From: an uncultured Erysipelotrichaceae bacterium
GTDB lineage: Bacteria; Bacillota_I; Bacilli_A; RFN20; CAG-826
Length of the DNA: 5,234 nt
NCBI GenBank assembly: GCA_902793515.1
Contig: CADBDO010000063.1
Coordinates: 1 to 5,234 of the forward strand
Direction: 5' to 3'
A program made the translations under genes and the position numbers. Below are positions 1-5,234 of this stretch, in pieces. The notes below the pieces were generated by a model. The model worked only from the letters and a program-made list of their open reading frames with translations. It ran no database searches and was not told where the DNA came from. Numbering within the stretch: the first letter of the stretch is position 1; each line of letters begins with the position of its first letter.

Positions 1-153
1 GCCAAGCTCCCAACCAAGGAGCAATTGCTCTCGATGTTCTGCATGGTTCTCAACGAACCAATCTCTGGATTTGCCAGAGCTATCAAATCTGTTGCCGAAA
101 AGAATGGCGCTCCTGCTGAGGCCGCTGCCCCAGCCGAGACGCCTGCCAACTAA
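1..153 (+). CDS. rplJ: Ribosomal protein L10 (uL10), C-terminal end only
   Basis: Partial gene: the frame is open from base 1 and stops at TAA 151-153, giving the last 50 residues of a protein whose start lies upstream of the window. L10 sits at the base of the ribosomal stalk and anchors dimers of L7/L12, which recruit translation GTPases. The fragment reads AKLPTKEQLLSMFCMVLNEP and continues through a helix (GFARAIKSVAEKN) into an Ala/Pro/Glu-rich tail. This matches the L10 family, whose conserved end has a 'LPSREELLAMLL..' type segment followed by a helix and, in many Bacillota, a low-complexity Ala-rich tail. The gene immediately before rplL in this operon is rplJ, which supports the call. 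The L12-binding C-terminal helix lies in this piece; the rRNA-binding domain is not visible. The identification rests on the tail and on synteny, so it is strong but not domain-complete. Confidence 0.93.
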   Translation, partial: AKLPTKEQLLSMFCMVLNEPISGFARAIKSVAEKNGAPAEAAAPAETPAN

Positions 154-154
154 T

Positions 155-159
155 GGAGG
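155..159 (+). promoter_or_regulatory. Ribosome binding site that fixes the rplL start
   Basis: GGAGG lies 8 bases before the ATG at 168. An earlier in-frame ATG at 153-155 overlaps the rplJ stop (TAATG) and would add five residues (MEEKT), but the bases upstream of it contain no Shine-Dalgarno sequence and it overlaps this one. The ATG at 168 gives the usual L7/L12 beginning, so it is taken as the start. Confidence 0.9.
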
Positions 160-167
160 AAAAAACA

Positions 168-551
168 ATGGCTGAAAAGTTAACCAATGAACAAATCATT
201 GACACCCTCAAGCAAATGAGCGCGCTTGAGCTTAGCAACCTCGTCAAAGCTGTCGAGGAAGAATTCGGTGTCACCGCTGCTGCCCCAGTGGCCGCTGCTG
301 CTCCTGCCGAGGAAGAAGAGGCCGCCAAGAAGGGCCCATCCGAGGTCTCCTTATTCTTAAAGGGACTTGGAACCGCCGGCAAAGTCGCCGTCATCAAGGC
401 TGTCCAGACCATCACCGGTCTTGGCCTTATGGATGCCAAGAAGCTCGTTGATGCTTGCCCATGCGCCATCAAAGAGAAGATCAGCCCAGTCGAGGCTGAG
501 GCCCACGGCAAAGTCCTCAAAGACGCCGGTGCCGAAATCGAAATCAAATAG
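168..551 (+). CDS. rplL: Ribosomal protein L7/L12 (bL12)
   Basis: This is a complete 127-residue protein of the usual family length (about 120-130). L7/L12 forms the flexible dimers of the 50S stalk, bound to L10, and contacts EF-Tu, EF-G, IF2 and RF3 to promote factor binding and GTP hydrolysis. The N-terminal dimerisation/L10-binding helices span residues 1-33 (NEQIIDTLKQMSALELSNLV). A flexible Ala/Glu hinge covers about 35-56, and the globular factor-binding domain about 58-127, with the signature KVAVIKAV at 72-79 and TGLGL at 83-87. The protein ends in GAEIEIK, close to the common GAEVEVK ending. Departures from the family are Gln80 where E. coli has Arg73, Met88/Asp89 in place of Lys81/Glu82, and a Cys-Pro-Cys at 97-99 where related proteins have Ala/Pro/Lys. 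The gene begins 14 bases after rplJ with a strong ribosome binding site, as expected for the most abundant product of the operon. Codon use is strongly biased. Confidence 0.98.
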   Translation: MAEKLTNEQIIDTLKQMSALELSNLVKAVEEEFGVTAAAPVAAAAPAEEEEAAKKGPSEVSLFLKGLGTAGKVAVIKAVQTITGLGLMDAKKLVDACPCAIKEKISPVEAEAHGKVLKDAGAEIEIK

Positions 552-574
552 TTTCGTTAAACAATTATTTACCT

Positions 575-612
575 ACCCTGCCCAAGGACTCGTCATCTTT
601 GGGTAGGGTTTT
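575..612 (+). terminator. Hairpin with short T-run: likely attenuator between rplL and the polymerase genes
   Basis: Bases 576-587 (CCCTGCCCAAGG) pair with 597-608 (CTTTGGGTAGGG) as a continuous 12-bp stem with two G-U pairs, extended by A575-T609 and closing a 9-base loop (588-596). The stem is followed by only four T residues (609-612) and then GGCGC, so it has the shape of an intrinsic terminator with a weak U-tract. In E. coli an attenuator in the rplL-rpoB gap stops most but not all transcripts, so that ribosomal protein mRNA exceeds polymerase mRNA. I infer the same role here because rpoB and rpoC have no visible promoter of their own. The hairpin begins 24 bases after the rplL stop. 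Confidence 0.8.
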
Positions 613-623
613 GGCGCTTTAAA

Positions 624-629
624 GGGAGG
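624..629 (+). promoter_or_regulatory. Ribosome binding site of the methyltransferase gene
   Basis: GGGAGG is placed 7 bases before the ATG at 637. It lies only 12 bases after the T-run of the preceding hairpin, so it is free for translation only on transcripts that read through that hairpin. Confidence 0.85.
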
Positions 630-636
630 TAGCGTT

Positions 637-1248
637 ATGGCCCAATACTTCGATAACGTGGAAGAGTTAGGCCACCAAGATATCACCATAGAGTTCACTC
701 TCTTAGGTGAAACCTACTTCTTTAAAAGCGACCTTGGAGTCTTCAGCAAAAGAGGGCTCGACGATGGCACCAGAATATTGCTTGAAACCATCGCCAATCT
801 CTCTTTAGGGAGAAAGATTCTCGACCTTGGGTGTGGAGCGGGACCAATCGGACTAATACTCGCCCACCTCGACCCTACTAGGTTCATCACGTGTTCAGAC
901 GTGAACCTTAGGGCCCTCGAACTGACAAGAAAGAACGCCGATATCTTGGGCGTTTCCTCTCAGGTAGAGACCGTCACCAGTGACGTTTACCTCAACATCA
1001 ACTCCATCTATGACACGATAATCTCCAACCCTCCTATTAGGGCAGGGAAGAAGGTCACCTACAAGATCTATGACGAAGCAGGGGAGCATTTGACCAAAAA
1101 CGGCTCTCTCATCATCGTCATCAGGGTCAAGCAAGGCGCCCTAAGCGTCAAAGAGCATCTATCCTCTTTATTTAATAAGGTAGAGGTTCTCGCAAAGAAA
1201 AAAGGTTATCTCGTCATCCAAGCAAGTGACAAAAAGGAGCTAATTTAA
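637..1248 (+). CDS. ybxB: Class I SAM-dependent methyltransferase, RsmC/YbxB type (probable rRNA guanine-N2 methyltransferase)
   Basis: This complete 203-residue cytoplasmic protein has a Rossmann-fold methyltransferase core. The N-terminal strand region contains SDLGVFSKR (31-39), typical of the family. Motif I, the SAM-binding loop, is LDLGCGAGPIG at 62-72. The acidic end of strand 2 is CSDVN at 86-90, an SD pair at 115-116 would face the adenine, and the catalytic NPPIRAGKK (131-139) is the N-P-P motif found in enzymes that methylate an exocyclic amino group. The C-terminal part (KQGA, KKKGY) also matches what I remember of B. subtilis YbxB, which sits at the same place between rplL and rpoB. 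E. coli RsmC methylates G1207 of 16S rRNA and is about 340 residues because it carries an extra degenerate domain; this single-domain form is the normal Bacillota length. The rRNA target is inferred from family, not shown here. The gene follows the attenuator, and its stop overlaps the rpoB start. Its codon use (CTA, CTG, ATA, AGG) is less biased than that of its neighbours, suggesting lower expression. Confidence 0.93.
   Translation: MAQYFDNVEELGHQDITIEFTLLGETYFFKSDLGVFSKRGLDDGTRILLETIANLSLGRKILDLGCGAGPIGLILAHLDPTRFITCSDVNLRALELTRKNADILGVSSQVETVTSDVYLNINSIYDTIISNPPIRAGKKVTYKIYDEAGEHLTKNGSLIIVIRVKQGALSVKEHLSSLFNKVEVLAKKKGYLVIQASDKKELI
1234..1239 (+). promoter_or_regulatory. Ribosome binding site of rpoB, inside the methyltransferase gene
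   Basis: AAGGAG lies within the last codons of the methyltransferase and 8 bases before the rpoB ATG at 1248. The stop TAA (1246-1248) and the start ATG (1248-1250) share one base, TAATG. This is a common arrangement for re-initiation, so translation of rpoB is probably coupled to that of the upstream gene. Confidence 0.88.
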
Positions 1249-4200
1249 TGGCAGCAAAAGCAAACAACGCAGTTAAAGAGTACCTTGAGAAGTACCCAAC
1301 AAGGCTTAATGGCCGTCTTGACTTCTCAAAAATCTCCGGCTCTCTCGAACTCCCATATTTGGTTGAGATTCAGACTGAGTCCTTCAAGCTCTTCCTCAAG
1401 AGCGGCATCGATGAGGTCTTCAAAGAAGTCTTCCCGATCGCCAACTACGCTAACACAACGGAAATCCAATACGTCGATTCCCGCTTCGAGGAACCAGAAT
1501 ATGGCCCACTCGAGTGCAAAGAAAACGACCTTACTTATTCAAGCAAGTTAAAGGTCACCCTTCGTATTTTCAATAAGAAAACCGGCGTCGTCAAAGAGGG
1601 TGCCGAAGTCTTCATGGGCGATGTCCCAATGATGACCGAATCCGGAACCTTCATCGTCAACGGCGCAGAACGTGTCATCGTCTCTCAGATCGTCAGATCC
1701 CCAGGCGCTTATTTCGGCGACACTTTCGACACCAAGCAAGGTGTCCATATGTACACCGGCGAAATCATCCCAACCCGTGGCACCTGGCTCCAGTTCGAAA
1801 CCGACTCCCATGGTCTCATGTGGGTCCGTATCGACCGTCAGAGAAAGATGCCAGCCACCATCCTTTTCAAGGCTCTTGGCTTAGACCAGGGACCAAAAGA
1901 GAAGGGTGAGGATGGTTCGATGGTCACTAAAGATTTCGAAACCATCAAAGAACTCTTCGGCGACACTGAGGCCCTTAGAGGCACCCTCGCCAAAGACGCT
2001 TCCCCAAGCGCCAACAAAGCCTTGATCGAAATCTTCCAGAAACTCAAACCAGGCGAGCCTGTCACCAAGGAAGGCGTCGAGAATTTCTTAGTTCAGAAAT
2101 TCTTCGATCCAAAGAGATATGACCTTGGTCGCGCTGGCCGTTTCAAATACGCCCAGAAGCTTGGTCTCTACGAGAGACTTCCAGGCCGCGTCCTCGCTGA
2201 GGATATCATCGATGACAATGGCGAATTCATCTGCAACGAGGATGGCGAGCCATTCACCAAGGGACACACCCTCACCAAAGATGACGTCCAGCATCTCCGT
2301 GACATCGAATTCTTCGAGAACAGCCCAAAGAAGTTCACCAAGACTTTGAATGTCAACACCGCTCTCGACACCCACAGCACCGTCAATACTATTAAGGTTT
2401 ACGCGCACGATAAAGTCGGCAAGAAAGATGACATCGTCACCATGATCGGTACCGATCTCAACCTTTCTGGCATCACCCACGTCACCATCAGCGACATGGT
2501 TGCCTGCTTCTCTTATTTCTGCAACATCATGGATGGCCTTGGCCAGACCGACGATATCGACCACCTTGGCAACCGTCGTGTCCGCTGCGTCGGCGAGCTT
2601 CTCCAGACCCAGTTCAGAATCGGTCTTACCAAGATGAGCAAGACTGTCCAGCAGAAGATGTCCATCACCGACCTCGAATCCGCTAAGCCACAGACCCTCA
2701 TCAACATCCGCCCATTAACAACCGCTATCCGCGAATTCTTCGCTTCTTCCCAGCTCTCCCAGTTCATGGATCAGACCAACCCACTCGCTGAGCTCACCAA
2801 CAAGAGAAGAATTTCCGCTCTTGGTCCTGGCGGTCTCTCAAGAGACCGTGCGTCCATGGAGGTTCGTGACGTTCACTATACCCACTATGGCCGTATCTGC
2901 CCAATTGAGACACCAGAAGGCCAGAACATCGGTCTTATCAACAACCTTAGCACCTACGCTAAGATCAATAGCTACGGCTTCATCCAGGCCCCATACCGTA
3001 TCGTCAAGCATATGCAGGGCAAGGATGGCAAGATGCATTACTACGTCAGCGACAAGGCTGAGTACTTAAGCGCTGATGACGAAAGAGGCTTATTCATCGC
3101 TCAGGCCAACGTCCGCTTAGGCGAGCCAGTCGAACTTGACTTCGGCGAAGGCAAAGAAACCGTCAAGGAATTCCTTGATGAGGAAGTCATCGCTAGACAC
3201 GATGATGATTCCGGCCTCACCCCAGTTGACGAAGTCAGCTACGTCGACGTCTCTCCAAAAGAGATCGTTTCCGTCGCTGCCGCCTGTATTCCATTCCTTG
3301 AGAATGACGACGCTACCCGTGCTCTTATGGGCTCGAACATGCAACGTCAGGCTCTTCCTCTTCTCCGTCCATCGATCGCCTATGTCGGCACCGGCATGGA
3401 AGGAAAGATCGCCAAAGACAGCGGCTTAGCCGTTGTTGCTAGCGAAAATGGTGAAGTCGTCTACATGGACAGCGCCACCATCAAAGTCAAAGAAAAAGGC
3501 GGTATCCACGAATACCACTTACAGAAATTCGACCGTTCCAACCAGGGCACCTGCATCAACCAGTGCCCAATCGTCAAAGTTGGCGACAAGATCAAAGCAG
3601 GGGAGGTCATCGCCGATGGCCCAGCCATGAAGAATGGCGAACTCGCCCTTGGTCAGAACGTCCTCATCGCCTACATGACCTGGCACGGTTATAACTACGA
3701 AGACGCCATCATCATGTCCGAGAAGATGGTCAAGGACGATACCTACACCTCCATCCACATCGAGGCCTATGACCTTGAGTGCCGTGAGACCAAACTCGGA
3801 AACGAGCATATCACCAGAGATATTCCAAACGTCGGCGAAGACGCCAAGAAATACCTCGATGAGGACGGCATTGTCGTCCCAGGCGCCGAAGTCAAAGAAG
3901 GCGACATCCTCGTTGGTAAGATCACACCAAAAGGACAAAGCGAATCCACCCCAGAAGAGAAGCTCCTCATGGCCATCTTCGGTGAGAAGAGCAAAGACAC
4001 CAAAGACAGCTCCCTCCGTGTTCCACATGGCGGCGCTGGCATCGTCCTTAAGGTCAAGGTCTACACCCATAGAAACAAAGACCCACTCCCACCAACCGTT
4101 CTCGAGAAGGTCAGAGTCTACATCGTCCAGAAGAGAAAGATCTCCGAAGGTGACAAGATGTCCGGCCGTCACGGTAACAAAGGTGTTATCTCCAAGATCC

Positions 4201-5042
4201 TCCCAGTCGAGGATATGCCATTCCTTCCAGATGGCACCCCAATCGATTTGATGCTTTCACCTATGGGCGTTCCGTCCCGTATGAACATCGGCCAAATCTT
4301 CGAAATCCATCTTGGTCTTGCCTGCCGTAAGCTTGGCTTACGCGTTGCGACCTCGATCTTCGACGGTTTGTCCAACAAAGAAATCGCCGACCTCATGAAG
4401 GCCGCTGGCATCTCTAGCGATGGCAAGACCATCCTCTATGATGGCCAGACTGGCGAACGCTTCCCAGAGCGTATCTCCGTCGGCGTCCAGTACATGATCA
4501 AACTCGTCCACATGGTCGACGATAAGTTACACGCCCGTGCGACTGGTCCATACTCACTCGTTACTCAGCAGCCTCTCGGAGGCAAGGCTCAGAACGGTGG
4601 ACAACGTTTCGGCGAAATGGAAGTCTGGGCTCTCGAAGCCTATGGCGCCGCCCACGTCCTCCAAGAGATGATCACCGTCAAATCCGATGATAGAGTCGGC
4701 CGTCGCAAGACCTACGAATCCATCATCAAACGCACCAATCTCCCACTTCCTGGCATGCCAGAAGCCTTCAAGGTTTTCACCAAAGAACTTAAGGGTCTTG
4801 GTATGAAAGTCGCTCTCTATGACCACGCCGGCGAGAAGATCGACATGGATACCCTTGCCAAGCAGTCCTTGATCGAAGAGCGTAAGGTCAACACCGCCAT
4901 CCGCAACCTCACTTCCCCACGCGGCGAAGAAGAGGCCCAGCCAGTGGTGGAGGCCATCGAAGATAGCGCTACCGAAGCTGAGCAAGCCCTCGAAGAAGGC
5001 CTTTCGGTCTCATCGAGATACCCAGCCGGAGACGCTGAATAA
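1248..5042 (+). CDS. rpoB: DNA-directed RNA polymerase subunit beta
   Basis: This complete 1264-residue beta subunit forms half of the catalytic cleft of RNA polymerase together with beta'. The protrusion/lobe region carries NGAERVIVSQ and RSPG. Next come DDIDHLGNRRVR and the rifampicin region (residues about 501-525, SQLSQFMDQTNPLAELTNKRR). Fork loop 2 and the PEGQNIGLI segment follow near 531-565. The GYNYED motif has Glu818-Asp819. The flap lies around LVGKITPKG to FGEK. The nucleotide-contacting lysines Lys970 and Lys978 sit in GDKMSGRHGNKG. VPSRMNIGQ starts near 1008, and the beta-clamp segment is at about 1106-1135 (QQPLGGKAQNGGQRFGEMEV). The length exceeds B. subtilis RpoB (about 1190) through a charged insertion near residues 212-226, other small loops and an acidic C-terminal tail (about 1223-1264); the large E. 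coli insertions are absent. Unusual residues are Asn518 (E. coli His526), Ser536 (Gly544), Gln559 (Pro567) and Asn566 (Ser574). The frame is intact, ends in tandem TAA TAA, and contains no in-frame CTA or CTG. Confidence 0.99.
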   Translation: MAAKANNAVKEYLEKYPTRLNGRLDFSKISGSLELPYLVEIQTESFKLFLKSGIDEVFKEVFPIANYANTTEIQYVDSRFEEPEYGPLECKENDLTYSSKLKVTLRIFNKKTGVVKEGAEVFMGDVPMMTESGTFIVNGAERVIVSQIVRSPGAYFGDTFDTKQGVHMYTGEIIPTRGTWLQFETDSHGLMWVRIDRQRKMPATILFKALGLDQGPKEKGEDGSMVTKDFETIKELFGDTEALRGTLAKDASPSANKALIEIFQKLKPGEPVTKEGVENFLVQKFFDPKRYDLGRAGRFKYAQKLGLYERLPGRVLAEDIIDDNGEFICNEDGEPFTKGHTLTKDDVQHLRDIEFFENSPKKFTKTLNVNTALDTHSTVNTIKVYAHDKVGKKDDIVTMIGTDLNLSGITHVTISDMVACFSYFCNIMDGLGQTDDIDHLGNRRVRCVGELLQTQFRIGLTKMSKTVQQKMSITDLESAKPQTLINIRPLTTAIREFFASSQLSQFMDQTNPLAELTNKRRISALGPGGLSRDRASMEVRDVHYTHYGRICPIETPEGQNIGLINNLSTYAKINSYGFIQAPYRIVKHMQGKDGKMHYYVSDKAEYLSADDERGLFIAQANVRLGEPVELDFGEGKETVKEFLDEEVIARHDDDSGLTPVDEVSYVDVSPKEIVSVAAACIPFLENDDATRALMGSNMQRQALPLLRPSIAYVGTGMEGKIAKDSGLAVVASENGEVVYMDSATIKVKEKGGIHEYHLQKFDRSNQGTCINQCPIVKVGDKIKAGEVIADGPAMKNGELALGQNVLIAYMTWHGYNYEDAIIMSEKMVKDDTYTSIHIEAYDLECRETKLGNEHITRDIPNVGEDAKKYLDEDGIVVPGAEVKEGDILVGKITPKGQSESTPEEKLLMAIFGEKSKDTKDSSLRVPHGGAGIVLKVKVYTHRNKDPLPPTVLEKVRVYIVQKRKISEGDKMSGRHGNKGVISKILPVEDMPFLPDGTPIDLMLSPMGVPSRMNIGQIFEIHLGLACRKLGLRVATSIFDGLSNKEIADLMKAAGISSDGKTILYDGQTGERFPERISVGVQYMIKLVHMVDDKLHARATGPYSLVTQQPLGGKAQNGGQRFGEMEVWALEAYGAAHVLQEMITVKSDDRVGRRKTYESIIKRTNLPLPGMPEAFKVFTKELKGLGMKVALYDHAGEKIDMDTLAKQSLIEERKVNTAIRNLTSPRGEEEAQPVVEAIEDSATEAEQALEEGLSVSSRYPAGDAE

Positions 5043-5043
5043 T

Positions 5044-5050
5044 AAGGAGG
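5044..5050 (+). promoter_or_regulatory. Ribosome binding site that decides the rpoC start
   Basis: AAGGAGG overlaps the second of two tandem TAA stops after rpoB. Two in-frame ATGs follow, at 5052 and 5061. The first is one base from the Shine-Dalgarno sequence, too close to be used; the second is 10 bases away and gives MFDIN, the usual RpoC beginning in Bacillota. The start is therefore placed at 5061. Confidence 0.85.
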
Positions 5051-5060
5051 AATGCAGAAC

Positions 5061-5234
5061 ATGTTTGATATCAATGCTTTAGCGGCCATGCAAGTTGGCC
5101 TTGCTTCCCCTGAAGAGATCCGTAGCTGGTCCCATGGTGAGGTCACTCGCCCAGAGACCATCAACTACCGTTCTCAGAAGCCAGAGCCAGGAGGTCTTTT
5201 CTGCGAGAAGATCTTCGGACCTAGCAAAGACTAC
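5061..5234 (+). CDS. rpoC: DNA-directed RNA polymerase subunit beta', N-terminal fragment
   Basis: Partial gene: the first 58 codons are present and the frame is still open at the window edge. Beta' supplies the clamp and the catalytic aspartates of RNA polymerase and pairs with the beta subunit encoded 18 bases upstream. The visible part matches the family N-terminus closely: MFDIN, GLASPEEIRSWSHGEV (residues 13-28), RPETINYR (30-37), KPEPGGLFCEKIFGP (40-54). It ends at KDY, where a zinc-binding ribbon (E-C-x-C-G-K type) normally starts, so neither the zinc site nor the NADFDGD catalytic motif is visible. The rpoB-rpoC order and short gap are nearly universal and allow equal synthesis of the two subunits. 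Start choice is explained under the ribosome binding site entry. Confidence 0.98.
   Translation, partial: MFDINALAAMQVGLASPEEIRSWSHGEVTRPETINYRSQKPEPGGLFCEKIFGPSKDY

Noticed and set aside
153..167. Alternative rplL start at ATG 153, overlapping the rplJ stop.
   Set aside because: It has no upstream Shine-Dalgarno sequence, and it would turn the strong GGAGG at 155-159 into coding sequence. The start at 168 is well spaced and gives the standard L12 N-terminus.
83..547. 154-codon open frame on the - strand opposite rplL.
   Set aside because: It is a shadow of the Ala-rich, codon-biased rplL gene. Its low-complexity Ser/Ala content mirrors the L12 hinge, and it ends in gene-internal sequence.
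367..606. 79-codon + strand open frame overlapping the end of rplL and the hairpin.
   Set aside because: It is an out-of-frame shadow of rplL with Ser/Pro/Arg-rich low-complexity sequence, no ribosome binding site, and an end inside the terminator stem.
575..612. Hairpin read as a riboswitch or L10/L12 protein-binding operator.
   Set aside because: It is a simple single stem with a T-run and no aptamer-like conserved core. The known L10-binding leader lies upstream of rplJ, outside this window.
615..634. Small hairpin CGCT/AGCG enclosing the methyltransferase ribosome binding site.
   Set aside because: It has only four base pairs with a 12-base loop, and the Shine-Dalgarno sequence stays in the loop. 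It is too weak to claim as a regulatory element without comparative support.
552..636. Possible internal promoter for the polymerase genes in the rplL-methyltransferase gap.
   Set aside because: The AT-rich stretch near 555-572 has no convincing TTGACA/TATAAT pair at about 17-base spacing; the rest of the gap is taken up by the hairpin and ribosome binding site.
3519..4172. Long open frame on the - strand opposite rpoB (217 codons), with similar ones at 2088-2564, 4554-4985, 3117-3344 and 1548-1811.
   Set aside because: All are in exact codon register with rpoB. Antisense stops in that register require sense CTA, TTA or TCA codons; CTA is absent and the others are rare in rpoB, so long open antisense frames are expected. 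The proteins are acidic, resemble no family I know and lack ribosome binding sites.

Overview
The window is a slice of the bacterial L7/L12-RNA polymerase operon, all on the + strand and densely packed. In order it holds the 3' end of rplJ (ribosomal protein L10), complete rplL (L7/L12), a hairpin with a short T-run that looks like a partial terminator, a complete small SAM-dependent methyltransferase gene of the RsmC/YbxB type, complete rpoB (beta subunit of RNA polymerase), and the first 58 codons of rpoC (beta' subunit). I see no mobile elements, tRNA/rRNA genes, CRISPR arrays or phage genes, and no gene-free stretch longer than about 85 bases.

The order rplJ-rplL-methyltransferase-rpoB-rpoC is the layout known from Bacillus subtilis (ybxB between rplL and rpoB) and points to Bacillota. 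RpoB lacks the long lineage insertions of the E. coli protein. Its wording around the rifampicin pocket (DQTNPLAELTNKRR, with Asn at the E. coli 526 position) resembles, from memory, the Mollicutes, Acholeplasma and Erysipelotrichia side of the Bacilli. Base composition is fairly balanced, not AT-rich as in classical mycoplasmas, and no in-frame TGA is needed anywhere, so the standard reading of TGA as stop fits. My best guess is an uncultured gut- or environment-type lineage of Bacilli near Erysipelotrichia or Acholeplasmatales; this placement is inference.

The genes work together as one growth-rate-linked transcription unit. L10 and L12 form the ribosomal stalk, a readthrough hairpin would lower expression from stalk protein level to polymerase level, the methyltransferase probably modifies rRNA, and beta and beta' form the catalytic core of RNA polymerase. 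Spacing supports coupled expression: the methyltransferase stop and rpoB start share a base (TAATG), and rpoB and rpoC are 18 bases apart with a strong Shine-Dalgarno sequence.

This is a core housekeeping region and I do not see a new system in it. The points worth a second look are residue-level departures: Asn in place of the rifampicin-contacting His in RpoB, several neighbouring pocket and fork-loop substitutions, an Arg-to-Gln change and a Cys-Pro-Cys motif in the factor-binding domain of L12, and a sharp codon-usage difference between the methyltransferase and its neighbours.
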